NCBI RefSeq assembly: GCF_002204795.1
Contig: NZ_NIXO01000031.1
Span: forward strand, 1 to 64,000
Reading direction: 5' to 3'
From: Pseudomonas sp. K2I15
Lineage (GTDB): Bacteria > Pseudomonadota > Gammaproteobacteria > Pseudomonadales > Pseudomonadaceae
DNA length: 64,000 bases
Each line of letters opens with the position of its first letter. Position 1 is the first letter of the stretch. Positions 44,529-54,341 of the stretch are shown one piece after another. The notes below the pieces were generated by a model. It searched no databases, was not told where the DNA came from, and saw nothing but the letters and a program-made list of their open reading frames with translations. The position numbers and the translations under genes are program-made.

Positions 44529-47450
44529 ATGTCCCTGATAGTTCTACTGCTTCTGCCTTTTATCGGCAGCTGTCTCGCGGCCTTGCTGCCGCACAACGCA
44601 CGCAACACAGAGTCCCTGTTGGCCGGCCTTGTAGCCCTGGCCGGGACTGTTCAAGTCGCCCTGCTCTACCCCCAGATCGCCCACGGTGGCGTGATTCGCG
44701 AAGAATTCATGTGGCTGCCCAGCCTCGGGCTGAACTTCGTGCTGCGCATGGACGGTTTTGCCTGGTTGTTCTCGATGCTGGTGTTGGGCATCGGGACCCT
44801 GGTGTCGCTGTACGCCCGCTACTACATGTCGCCGGAAGACCCGGTGCCGCGTTTCTTTGCGTTTTTCCTGGCCTTCATGGGCGCCATGCTTGGCCTGGTG
44901 ATCTCCGGCAACCTGATCCAGATCGTGTTTTTCTGGGAACTCACCAGCCTGTTCTCATTCCTGTTGATCGGCTATTGGCACCACCGCGCCGATGCCCGGC
45001 GTGGCGCCTATATGGCGCTGATGGTCACCGGCGCAGGCGGTTTGTGCCTGCTGGCCGGGGTGATGCTGCTCGGGCATATCGTCGGCAGCTACGACCTGGA
45101 CCAGGTCCTGGCTGCCGGTGATCAGATCCGTGCCCATTCGCTGTACCCGATCATGCTCGCCCTGGTGCTGATCGGCGCCCTGAGCAAAAGCGCGCAATTC
45201 CCCTTCCACTTCTGGCTGCCCCACGCCATGGCTGCACCGACACCGGTGTCGGCCTACCTGCACTCGGCGACGATGGTGAAGGCCGGCGTGTTCCTGCTGG
45301 CCCGCCTGTGGCCGTCGCTGTCCGGCAGCGAAGAGTGGTTCTGGATTGTCGGCGGCGCCGGCGCCATTACCCTGCTGCTCGGCGCTTACTGCGCCATGTT
45401 CCAGAACGATCTCAAGGGCCTGCTGGCCTACTCCACCATCAGCCACCTCGGGCTGATCACCTTGCTGCTGGGCCTTAATAGCCCGCTGGCTGCGGTCGCC
45501 GCGGTGTTCCATATCCTCAACCACGCCACCTTCAAGGCGTCGCTGTTCATGGCGGCGGGGATCATCGACCACGAAAGCGGCACCCGTGACATTCGCAAGC
45601 TCAGCGGCCTGTTCAAGCTGATTCCGTTTACCGCCACCCTGGCGATGGTCGCCAGTGCGTCCATGGCCGGCGTGCCACTGCTCAACGGTTTCCTGTCCAA
45701 GGAAATGTTCTTCGCCGAAACGGTGTTCATCTCCGCTACCGCCTGGGTGGAAATCGCCCTGCCGGTCATCGCCACCATCGCCGGTACCTTCAGCGTGGCC
45801 TATGCCCTGCGCTTTACCGTGGATGTGTTCTTCGGCCCCAAAGCCACTAACCTGCCCCACACGCCGCACGAGCCGCCTCGCTGGATGCGTGCCCCGGTAG
45901 AATTGCTGGTGTTTACCTGCCTGCTGGTGGGGATTTTCCCGGCCCAGGTGGTCGGTTCGATCCTCGCGGCAGCCGCCCTGCCTGTCGTCGGCGGCAAATT
46001 GCCGGAATACAGCCTCGCCATCTGGCACGGCTGGAACGCGCCGATGATCATGAGCCTGGTGGCCATGTCCGGCGGCGTGGTGCTGTATCTGCTGCTGCGC
46101 AAGCAACTCAAGCTGGGCCGCTTCAAATACCCGCCAATCATCAGCTACTTCAACGGCAAGCGCGGCTTCGAGCGCTGCCTGGTGGTGATGATGCGCGGGG
46201 TGCGCAAGATCGAGAAACGCATCAGCACCAAGCGCCTGCAAACCCAACTGTTCCTGCTGGTGCTGGCGGCGGTGATCGCCGGGTTGATCCCGATGCTGTA
46301 CAGCGGCATCAGTTGGGGCGACCGGCCGAAGATCCCGGGTTCCATCGTGTTCGTCACCTTGTGGCTGCTGGCAATTGCCTGTGCCCTGGGCGCCGCCTGG
46401 CAAGCCAAGTACCACCGCCTGGCGGCCCTGACCATGGTCAGCGTGTGCGGCCTGATGACCTGCGTGACCTTCGTCTGGTTCTCCGCGCCAGACCTGGCGC
46501 TGACCCAGTTGGTGGTGGAAGTGGTCACCACCGTGCTGATCCTGCTGGGCCTGCGCTGGTTGCCACGGCGGATCGAAGAAGTTTCGCCACTGCCCAGTAC
46601 GCTGCGCAAGGCTCGCATCCGCCGCCTGCGGGACTTCCTCCTGTCCACCGTTGTCGGTGGCGGCATGGCGCTGCTCTCCTACGCGATGCTGACCCGCCAG
46701 ACGCCCAACGACATCTCCTCCTTCTACCTCAGCCGCGCCCTGCCCGAAGGCGGCGGCAGCAATGTGGTAAACGTGATGCTGGTGGACTTCCGGGGCTTCG
46801 ACACCCTGGGTGAAATCACCGTGCTCGGCGCCGTGGCATTGACCGTGTACGCCCTGCTGCGCCGCTTTCGCCCTTCGAAAGAAAGCATGGAATTGCCCGC
46901 GCAACAGCGCCAGCTGGCGCCCGATGTGGCCACCGACCTGGTCAACCCGCGCCAGGCCAGCGACACCGCTTTGGGCTTCATGATGGTGCCGGCGGTGCTG
47001 GTTCGACTGTTGCTGCCGATTGCCCTGGTGGTGTCGTTTTATCTCTTTATGCGCGGCCACAACCAACCGGGTGGCGGTTTTGTCGCCGGGCTGGTGATGT
47101 CTGTCGCGTTCATCCTGCAATACATGGTCGCCGGTACCCAATGGGTCGAGGCGCAGATGAGCCTGCGGCCGATGCGCTGGATGGGCTTTGGCTTGCTGTC
47201 AGCAACGCTGACCGGGCTTGGCGCGCTACTCGCCGGCTACCCGTTCCTCACCACTCACACCTGGCACTTCAGCCTGCCGGTGCTGGGCGACATCCACGTC
47301 GCCAGCGCGCTGTTCTTCGACGTTGGCGTGTACGCCATGGTGGTCGGCGCGACCTTGTTGATGCTCACCGCCCTGGGCCACCAATCGGTGCGTGCCCATA
47401 AACCCGGCAACCAGGCGAAAGCCGTTGCCAGCCCAGGAGGAGCCGCCTGA
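44529..47450 (+). CDS. mrpA: Mrp/Pha antiporter subunit A (fused A-B)
   Basis: 973 residues. The first about 780 residues are the MrpA/NuoL-like proton-channel subunit: the membrane helices include LRMDGFAWLFSMLVLGIGTLVSLYARYYM and HFWLPHAMAAPTPVSAYLHSATMVKAG, a conserved proton-path motif. The C-terminal about 170 residues (FMRGHNQPGGGFVAGLVMSVAFILQYMV) are the MrpB/MnhB domain, which is separate in group 1 operons and fused to A in group 2 (Pha/Sha) operons as here. Part of a Na+(K+)/H+ antiporter in the inner membrane needing all subunits. The following genes overlap or abut it, so it is the first gene of a six-gene operon. Confidence 0.95.
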   Translation: MSLIVLLLLPFIGSCLAALLPHNARNTESLLAGLVALAGTVQVALLYPQIAHGGVIREEFMWLPSLGLNFVLRMDGFAWLFSMLVLGIGTLVSLYARYYMSPEDPVPRFFAFFLAFMGAMLGLVISGNLIQIVFFWELTSLFSFLLIGYWHHRADARRGAYMALMVTGAGGLCLLAGVMLLGHIVGSYDLDQVLAAGDQIRAHSLYPIMLALVLIGALSKSAQFPFHFWLPHAMAAPTPVSAYLHSATMVKAGVFLLARLWPSLSGSEEWFWIVGGAGAITLLLGAYCAMFQNDLKGLLAYSTISHLGLITLLLGLNSPLAAVAAVFHILNHATFKASLFMAAGIIDHESGTRDIRKLSGLFKLIPFTATLAMVASASMAGVPLLNGFLSKEMFFAETVFISATAWVEIALPVIATIAGTFSVAYALRFTVDVFFGPKATNLPHTPHEPPRWMRAPVELLVFTCLLVGIFPAQVVGSILAAAALPVVGGKLPEYSLAIWHGWNAPMIMSLVAMSGGVVLYLLLRKQLKLGRFKYPPIISYFNGKRGFERCLVVMMRGVRKIEKRISTKRLQTQLFLLVLAAVIAGLIPMLYSGISWGDRPKIPGSIVFVTLWLLAIACALGAAWQAKYHRLAALTMVSVCGLMTCVTFVWFSAPDLALTQLVVEVVTTVLILLGLRWLPRRIEEVSPLPSTLRKARIRRLRDFLLSTVVGGGMALLSYAMLTRQTPNDISSFYLSRALPEGGGSNVVNVMLVDFRGFDTLGEITVLGAVALTVYALLRRFRPSKESMELPAQQRQLAPDVATDLVNPRQASDTALGFMMVPAVLVRLLLPIALVVSFYLFMRGHNQPGGGFVAGLVMSVAFILQYMVAGTQWVEAQMSLRPMRWMGFGLLSATLTGLGALLAGYPFLTTHTWHFSLPVLGDIHVASALFFDVGVYAMVVGATLLMLTALGHQSVRAHKPGNQAKAVASPGGAA

Positions 47451-47794
47451 TGGAAGAAGTCATCGCAATTGCCATTGGGGTCCTGGCGGCCTCCGGCGTC
47501 TGGCTGATCCTGCGGCCACGGACCTTTCAGGTGGTGATGGGCCTGTGCCTGCTCTCCTACGGGGTCAACCTGTTCATCTTCAGCATGGGCAGCCTGTTTA
47601 TCGGCAAGGAGCCGATCATCAAGGACGGCGTGCCGCAAGACTTGCTCAACTACACCGACCCGCTGCCCCAGGCCCTGGTGCTGACGGCGATCGTGATCAG
47701 CTTCGCCATGACCGCGCTGTTCCTGGTGGTACTGCTGGCGTCCCGGGGCCTGACCGGCACTGACCATGTAGACGGCCGGGAGCCCAAGGAATGA
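47450..47794 (+). CDS. mrpC: Mrp/Pha antiporter subunit C
   Basis: 114 residues, three transmembrane segments, NuoK-like (GVWLILRPRTFQVVMGLCLLSYGVNLFIFSMGSL; DPLPQALVLTAIVISFAMTALFLVVLL). The conserved motif DPLPQALVLTAIVI is typical of MrpC. The ATG shares its A with the last base of the subunit A stop, and the gene ends with a 4-base overlap on subunit D. Confidence 0.95.
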   Translation: MEEVIAIAIGVLAASGVWLILRPRTFQVVMGLCLLSYGVNLFIFSMGSLFIGKEPIIKDGVPQDLLNYTDPLPQALVLTAIVISFAMTALFLVVLLASRGLTGTDHVDGREPKE

Positions 47795-49473
47795 CCTGGA
47801 TGAATCAACTGATCATCGCGCCGATCCTGCTGCCGTTGCTCACCGCCGCGCTGATGCTGATGCTGGGCGAGAAACACCGCCCGCTCAAGGCACGGATCAA
47901 CCTGTTCTCCAGCATGGTGGGCCTGGGCATCGCCGTGCTGTTGCTGTACTGGACCCAGAAAGGCGGCCCCGGCTCCATCGGCGTGTACCTGCCGGGCAAC
48001 TGGCAAGTGCCGTTCGGCATCGTGCTGGTGGTGGACCAACTGTCGGCGATGATGCTGGTGCTCACCGGGATCATCGGCGTCAGCGCGCTGTTGTTTGCCA
48101 TGGCCCGCTGGGACCGTGCCGGCACCAGCTTCCATGCGTTGTTCCAGATCCAGTTGATGGGCCTGTATGGCGCCTTCCTGACCGCCGACCTGTTCAACCT
48201 GTTCGTGTTTTTCGAGGTGCTGCTGGCGGCGTCCTACGGCCTGATGCTCCACGGTTCCGGCCGGGCACGGGTGTCAGCGGGCCTGCATTACATCTCGATC
48301 AACCTGCTGGCCTCGACCTTGTTCCTGATTGGCGCGGCGCTGATCTACGGCGTCACCGGCACCCTGAACTTTGCCGACCTGGCGTTGAAAATCCCCCTGG
48401 TGCCGGAAGCCGATCGCGGCCTGCTGCACGCCGGTGCGGGCATCCTCGCCGTCGCATTCCTGGCCAAGGCCGGCATGTGGCCGCTGAACTTCTGGCTGGC
48501 GCCCGCCTACTCCTCGGCGAGTGCGCCGGTGGCGGCGATGTTTGCGATCATGACCAAGGTCGGCGTGTACACCGTGCTGCGCCTGTGGAACCTGCTGTTC
48601 TCCGGCCAGGCCGGTGCCTCGGCGCTGTTCGGCGGCGACTGGCTGATCTACGGCGGCATGGCGACCATCGTCTGTGCGGCACTGGCGATGATCGCCGCGC
48701 AACGCCTGGAACGCATGGCCAGCCTGAGCATTCTGGTGTCCGCCGGGATCCTGCTGTCGGCGGTGGGTTTTGCCCAGCCAAGCCTGACCGCCGGGGCGTT
48801 GTTTTATCTGGTCAGCTCGACGCTGGCATTGAGTGCGCTGTTCCTGCTGGCCGAGTTGATCGAGCGTTCGCGCTCGGCCAACGACATGCCGCTGGACGAT
48901 GAAATCGAAGCCCTGCCCAAGGCCATGGAATCCCTGCATCCACCGCCCGGCACCAACCTCGACGATGAACAAAAAGCCGTGGTCGGCCAGGTGATTCCCT
49001 GGACCGTAGCCTTCCTCGGCCTGAGCTTTATTGCCTGCGCCCTGCTGATCATCGGCATGCCGCCGCTGTCCGGGTTTATCGGCAAGCTCAGCCTGCTCAG
49101 CGCGCTGATCAACCCGATGGGCCTGGGCAACGCCATCGACGGGCCCGTCCGCCCGGCTGCCTGGGGTTTGGTAGCGCTGTTGATCTTCTCCGGCCTGGCC
49201 TCGCTGATCGCCTTCGCCCGCCTTGGCATCCAGCGTTTCTGGACCCCGGAAGAACGCCCGTCGCCACTGCTGCGCCGCTTCGAATGCGTGCCGATCTTCT
49301 TCCTGCTGGGCCTGAGCATCGTCCTGACCTTCAAGGCCGAACCGCTGATGCGCTACACCCAGGCCGCCGCTGAAAGCCTGAACAACCCGGAGCACTACGT
49401 GATGGCCGTCATGGCGACGCGCCCGGTGCCGAGCCCTGAAGCCAAGGCCGCCGCAGTGGAGGTGCAGCCATGA
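47791..49473 (+). CDS. mrpD: Mrp/Pha antiporter subunit D
   Basis: 560 residues, NuoM/NuoN-like with 13-14 membrane helices. The conserved proton-channel segment reads AFLAKAGMWPLNFWLAPAYSSASAPVAAMFAIMTKVGVYTVLRLW, with the functionally important Lys residues. An inserted soluble loop (about residues 355-400, DDEIEALPKAMESLHPPPGTNLDDEQ) is present as in other proteobacterial PhaD proteins. Overlaps subunits C and E by 4 bases each, indicating translational coupling. Confidence 0.95.
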   Translation: MTWMNQLIIAPILLPLLTAALMLMLGEKHRPLKARINLFSSMVGLGIAVLLLYWTQKGGPGSIGVYLPGNWQVPFGIVLVVDQLSAMMLVLTGIIGVSALLFAMARWDRAGTSFHALFQIQLMGLYGAFLTADLFNLFVFFEVLLAASYGLMLHGSGRARVSAGLHYISINLLASTLFLIGAALIYGVTGTLNFADLALKIPLVPEADRGLLHAGAGILAVAFLAKAGMWPLNFWLAPAYSSASAPVAAMFAIMTKVGVYTVLRLWNLLFSGQAGASALFGGDWLIYGGMATIVCAALAMIAAQRLERMASLSILVSAGILLSAVGFAQPSLTAGALFYLVSSTLALSALFLLAELIERSRSANDMPLDDEIEALPKAMESLHPPPGTNLDDEQKAVVGQVIPWTVAFLGLSFIACALLIIGMPPLSGFIGKLSLLSALINPMGLGNAIDGPVRPAAWGLVALLIFSGLASLIAFARLGIQRFWTPEERPSPLLRRFECVPIFFLLGLSIVLTFKAEPLMRYTQAAAESLNNPEHYVMAVMATRPVPSPEAKAAAVEVQP

Positions 49474-49958
49474 AGCGACTGCTCCCTGCCCCGTGGCTGT
49501 CATTGGCGTTGTGGTTGTTGTGGCTGGTGCTGAACCTGTCCGTCAGCCCCGGCAACCTGCTGCTCGGCGCGATCCTCGGTTTTGCCGCGCCGCTGATGAT
49601 GGCGCCGCTGCGCCCGCTGCCGATCCGCATCCGCAGGCCGGGCGTGATGATCCGCCTGTTCTTCCTGGTGGGCCGCGACGTGATCATCTCCAACCTCGCC
49701 GTGGCCTGGGGCATCCTGGTCTGCGGCTCGCGGCCACCGCGTTCGCGCTTTATCAAAATCCCGCTGGACTTGCGGGACGCCAATGGCCTGGCCGTGTTGT
49801 CGATGATCACCAGCGTGACGCCCGGCACCGTGTGGTCGGAACTGGCCCTGGACCGCAGCATCCTGCTGATTCACGTGTTCGACCTGGATGACGAAGCGCA
49901 GTTTATCGAGCACTTCAAACACGCTTACGAACGGCCCCTGATGGAGATCTTCGAATGA
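49470..49958 (+). CDS. mrpE: Mrp/Pha antiporter subunit E
   Basis: 162 residues with N-terminal membrane helices (LALWLLWLVLNLSVSPGNLLLGAILGFAAPL) and a cytoplasmic domain containing SMITSVTPGTVWSEL, the MrpE signature. Required for assembly and activity of Mrp complexes. Four-base overlaps on both sides. Confidence 0.94.
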   Translation: MKRLLPAPWLSLALWLLWLVLNLSVSPGNLLLGAILGFAAPLMMAPLRPLPIRIRRPGVMIRLFFLVGRDVIISNLAVAWGILVCGSRPPRSRFIKIPLDLRDANGLAVLSMITSVTPGTVWSELALDRSILLIHVFDLDDEAQFIEHFKHAYERPLMEIFE

Positions 49959-50233
49959 GCGCCCTGCTCTCCAATGCGATCCTGTTCAGCCTGTTCCTGT
50001 TCTCCCTGGCCATGGTGCTGACGCTGGTGCGCCTGTTCAAAGGCCCGTCGGCCCAGGACCGGGTTCTGGCGCTGGATTACCTGTACATCCTGGCGATGCT
50101 GATGATGCTGGTGCTGGGCATCCGGTATGCCAGTGACACCTATTTTGAAGCGGCGTTGTTGATCGCGCTGTTTGGTTTTGTGGGCTCGTTTGCCCTGGCG
50201 AAATTCCTGCTGCGTGGGGAGGTGATCGAATGA
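49955..50233 (+). CDS. mrpF: Mrp/Pha antiporter subunit F
   Basis: 92 residues, three hydrophobic segments. LVRLFKGPSAQDRVLALDYLY is the family signature (GPxxxDRVLALD) and matches the MrpF pore-lining segment. Overlaps subunits E and G by 4 bases. Confidence 0.94.
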   Translation: MSALLSNAILFSLFLFSLAMVLTLVRLFKGPSAQDRVLALDYLYILAMLMMLVLGIRYASDTYFEAALLIALFGFVGSFALAKFLLRGEVIE

Positions 50234-50598
50234 TCAATGTCGGTGTTTTGCCGCTTTGGGTTGAAGTGATCGTTGCGGTTTTGCTGGTAACGAGCAGCGT
50301 GTTTGCGCTGATTGGGGCGATCGGGTTGTTGCGGATGAAGGACTTCTTTCAACGCATGCACCCCCCGGCATTGGCCTCGACGTTGGGTGCATGGTGCGTG
50401 GCGTTGGCGTCGATCATCTATTTTTCGGTGCTCAAGTCCGGGCCGGTACTTCACGGTTGGTTGATTCCGATATTGCTGTCGATCACGGTGCCGGTGACCA
50501 CGTTGTTGCTGGCGCGTACGGCGTTGTTCCGCAAGCGTATGGCAGGGGACGATGTGCCGGCTGAGGTGAGCAGTCGCCGGGCTGAAAAAAATCGCTGA
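50230..50598 (+). CDS. mrpG: Mrp/Pha antiporter subunit G
   Basis: 122 residues with three membrane helices; the signature LIGAIGLLRMKDFFQRMHPPALASTLGAWCVALASIIYF matches MrpG (GxxRxxDxxxRxHxxT type). Last gene of the operon. No convincing terminator is seen in the 91 bases before the convergent signal peptidase gene. Confidence 0.93.
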   Translation: MINVGVLPLWVEVIVAVLLVTSSVFALIGAIGLLRMKDFFQRMHPPALASTLGAWCVALASIIYFSVLKSGPVLHGWLIPILLSITVPVTTLLLARTALFRKRMAGDDVPAEVSSRRAEKNR

Positions 50599-50689
50599 CC
50601 TGGCACCATAACGTTCTGTCACCCCTGCAATGGGGCGGGCCGCTTACCTTGACCGGGTAATATTTGGCGGATGAATGCGTGATCCCCCA

Positions 50690-51358
50690 CTACAAAATCG
50701 GCGCGCCAAACCGGCCCAATCGCGGCATCCAATGATCCAGGATCTGCGCTGACGCCAGAATATGGTGGGCGTGCCCGATCAACAGCCGGCGCGGCACAAA
50801 CCCGATGTACCGGGAGTCGTCGCTGTTGTCGCGATTGTCGCCCAACATGAAGTAACTGTCGGCAGGCACGACCACCGGGGCGAAACTCCGTAGCGCCCGT
50901 ACTGTCGGCATGAACTGAATTGTGCGCTGGCTGTTGTTCGCAAGTTCAGTCAGCTTGATCCCCGGGACCGTGTGGCCAGGAGCGAGGGGCTCGCTGATGT
51001 CCTGCCCATTACTGTAGGTGGCCGGTGTGCCGTTGACCCACAGCACCTCGTCGCGCATTTCCAGGGTGTCGCCGGGAATGCCGACGATGCGTTTGATCAA
51101 GCGCATGCCGTCCTTGGGTGAGGAGAACGTCACCACATCGCCGCGCTGGGGGTTGTCCAGTTTGGCCAGGGAAATATCCGTGAGGGGTAATTTGAGGTCG
51201 TACGCTACGCGGTTGACCAGTACTACGTCGCCCTCAAGTAACGTGGGGCGCATGGAGCCGGACGGGATGGGGTTCCAGTCGGCCAGGGAGGTGCGGAACA
51301 CGCCGAAGCACAGCCAAAAGATGATTGCGTAACGGTAGCGGATTAACCAACGGCGCAT
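50690..51358 (-). CDS. Type I signal peptidase (S26, LepB-like)
   Basis: 222 residues. One N-terminal membrane helix (YAIIFWLCFGVFRTSLADW), the catalytic Ser in PSGSMRPTL (about residue 34) and the catalytic Lys in RLIKRIVGIPGD, plus the C-terminal box GDNRDNSDDSRYIGFV. This is a complete enzyme active site, but the protein is shorter than the main Pseudomonas LepB (about 284) with its two N-terminal helices, so it is probably a second, specialised signal peptidase. The start at 51358 was chosen because the hydrophobic anchor follows directly. No substrate gene is next to it. Confidence 0.85.
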   Translation of the reverse strand: MRRWLIRYRYAIIFWLCFGVFRTSLADWNPIPSGSMRPTLLEGDVVLVNRVAYDLKLPLTDISLAKLDNPQRGDVVTFSSPKDGMRLIKRIVGIPGDTLEMRDEVLWVNGTPATYSNGQDISEPLAPGHTVPGIKLTELANNSQRTIQFMPTVRALRSFAPVVVPADSYFMLGDNRDNSDDSRYIGFVPRRLLIGHAHHILASAQILDHWMPRLGRFGAPIL

Positions 51359-51543
51359 AGATCCTCGCAATATAGAAAGGGCGTCGGCGTGTACCGGGCA
51401 GCCCTGGGTTATTTTTGGCAATGGTCGCTTATTACACCAAAGGATTAAATTAACATTAGCGTTACTGGCGGTCGGTTTCGATGCCTTTACCGGGCGCTGG
51501 CAGTCGCTGTCTTCAAGCACATAAAAAAGGAGTTTCGCGCCCC

Positions 51544-52095
51544 ATGGATATCAAATGTTCGGTCTTTATCGCAGCCAGCGTCGACGGCTTTATTGCCCGG
51601 CCAGACGGTGATATCGAGTGGCTTAATCGGCCAGAGTACGAAGGGGCTGAATTGAACGGTGTGACCTATGAGCACTTCATCGCCACGGTTGATGCGCTGG
51701 TGATGGGGCGTAAAACCCTGGAAAAAGTGTTTTCCTTTGCGGAATGGCCCTATGAGGGTACGCCTGTGATAGTGCTCTCTCGTCAATCGGTTGAGATACC
51801 TGCGCAGTTGAAGGGCAAGGTTGAGGTGATGAGCCAGGATGTCACCCGCCTCGTGGCAGCGTTGGCCGAGCGCGGGATGAAGCACCTTTACATAGACGGG
51901 GGCCAGACGATTCAGGCATTTCTTGAGGCGGGCTTGATTGACGAGCTGATCATCACGCGTATCCCGGTTTTGTTGGGCCAGGGTATTCCCTTGTTCAGCC
52001 AGTTGGGGAGCGGGCATGAGCTTCGGCATATCGGCACGTATGCGTCGGACAATGGGTTTGTTCAAAGCCGGTATGAAGTCAGTGGCACACGCTGA
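51544..52095 (+). CDS. DHFR/RibD-C-type reductase
   Basis: 183 residues of the dihydrofolate-reductase-like/RibD C-terminal family. Motifs: CSVFIAASVDGFIARPDGDIEWL at the N-terminus, VMGRKTLEKV, and IDGGQTIQAFLEAGLIDELIITRIPVLLGQGIPLF near the C-terminus. Relatives are NADPH-dependent reductases of unclear substrate, common as stand-alone genes. Start at 51544 with AAAAAAGGAG 12 bases upstream. Confidence 0.87.
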   Translation: MDIKCSVFIAASVDGFIARPDGDIEWLNRPEYEGAELNGVTYEHFIATVDALVMGRKTLEKVFSFAEWPYEGTPVIVLSRQSVEIPAQLKGKVEVMSQDVTRLVAALAERGMKHLYIDGGQTIQAFLEAGLIDELIITRIPVLLGQGIPLFSQLGSGHELRHIGTYASDNGFVQSRYEVSGTR

Positions 52096-52170
52096 TGCTC
52101 GTGGGTCAACGCGCGGAAATTTCCGACAGCTTTTTAGGGTTGTCGCTCAGAAGATGGCTCCCTACTCTTC

Positions 52171-52406
52171 GGTGGTCGCTGCAAATTCAGCGACCGGGTT
52201 TCGCAGCCCGGGTAAACTCTAGACGCACAGCGTCCACCACAAGATAGCGGGCGCTTTTTTATGCCTGATCTTATGGCGGCTGTGCGCGGGATACCTTCGG
52301 GTATGCCGGGTGCCTAGAGTCCCGGTCTGCGAACCTGCGTACAGCTGCCACCCGATTGTCGTTTCGCAGCGATGGGTGGCGGCCCCATTACTCTAGGAGC
52401 TTCTTC
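52171..52406 (+). promoter_or_regulatory. Structured RNA leader of the DUF6124 gene
   Basis: A chain of stems leads into the ribosome site AGGAG (52395-52399): GGTCGCTG/CAGCGACC (52174-52181/52188-52195), CCGGG/CCCGG, GACGC/GCGTC (52222-52226/52230-52234), AGCGGGCGCT then T6 (ending near 52260), GGGATACC-TTCG-GGTATGCC (52288-52307), GGCGGCTGT/ACAGCTGCC (52275-52283/52341-52349) and GCTGCCACCC/GGGTGGCGGC (52344-52353/52374-52383). The last two share GCTGCC, so they exclude each other. From memory, similar leaders precede DUF6124 genes in other Pseudomonas; the function is unknown. Could also include a separate small RNA ending at the T run. Confidence 0.6.
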
Positions 52407-52619
52407 ATGATCAAAGACAGTCCAAATCCGCCGCTCGATTCACCCTCGCTTCACGCCGCTGCTCATCGGGCGATTAATCATTGTCTGAATCCATCCTCTG
52501 AAACTGACTTGCCTGGTGAGGGCTCCAGGCTCTTTGTCGTGCGGGAAGGGTTGGACGCGTAGACGTTGTTGGTCAACGCATCGAAGGATTTGGCGTCGGT
52601 GCAGGTGTGTTTGGTTTAA
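52407..52619 (+). pseudogene. DUF6124-type small protein gene, interrupted by in-frame TAG
   Basis: From the ATG at 52407 the first 51 codons (MIKDSPNPPLDSPSLHAAAHRAINHCL...EGSRLFVVREGLDA) resemble the start of Pseudomonas DUF6124 proteins, normally about 100-120 residues. A TAG at 52560-52562 stops translation, yet the same frame continues with TLLVNASKDLASVQV, which matches the expected next segment, up to TAA at 52617-52619 before repeat DNA. The 3' end of the family domain is missing. It looks like a decayed gene whose leader is still intact. Confidence 0.65.
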
Positions 52620-52652
52620 CGGGGTGCCTAAGATCAAGATCAAAAGCAACAG

Positions 52653-52681
52653 CACAGCGGCCTACCGGCCGGCTTGAGTGT
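52653..52681. repeat. 29-bp block shared with 9247-9275
   Basis: An identical 29-base sequence occurs inverted at 9247-9275. The surrounding bases, with runs of AAGATCAAGATCAA type, are also similar in both places, marking the same dispersed repeat. Confidence 0.75.
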
Positions 52682-52701
52682 TTAAAAGCAAACGCGTTCC
52701 C

Positions 52702-52803
52702 CTGTAGGAGCGAGCTTGCTCGCGAAGGTCGTTAACGATGACGTTGGCAGCCTGATTCAACGCGGCGTTCTCAGGTTTTTCGCGAGCAAGCTCGCTCCTA
52801 CAG
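52702..52803. repeat. REP doublet (REPIN), TGTAGGAGCGAGCTTGCTCG type
   Basis: Inverted REP pair of about 100 bases: CTGTAGGAGCGAGCTTGCTC on the left and its complement on the right. The spacer is a near copy, in reverse, of the one at 9131-9182. Confidence 0.85.
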
Positions 52804-52883
52804 AAGAGCAGCTTTACCTGCCCCATCATGCTTCCCATCCAGATCCATAAGCAGCCGTTACCTGCATAACGGATATTCACACC

Positions 52884-52920
52884 AAAAAAAACGCCCCGAA
52901 CCAGTCGGGGCGTTTTTTTT
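52884..52920. terminator. Bidirectional intrinsic terminator at the cysS 3' end
   Basis: A run of A, ACGCCCCGA-ACCAG-TCGGGGCGT and T8: a strong stem with T runs on both strands, 13 bases beyond the cysS stop. It should end cysS transcription on the minus strand and anything coming from the DUF6124 side. Confidence 0.9.
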
Positions 52921-52933
52921 CAGCATTCACCCA

Positions 52934-54322
<1,389 letters not shown>

Positions 54323-54341
54323 GATGAATCCTTAAGACTGA

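Noticed and set aside
44955-47141. 728-codon minus-strand frame opposite mrpA
   Set aside because: Composition is Gln/His/Arg-rich as expected for the antisense of membrane-protein codons; mrpA on the plus strand is unmistakable.
52096-52933. tRNA genes next to cysS, as in some Pseudomonas
   Set aside because: I looked for the GGTTCGAATCC-type T arm and found none; the hairpins do not fold as tRNA.
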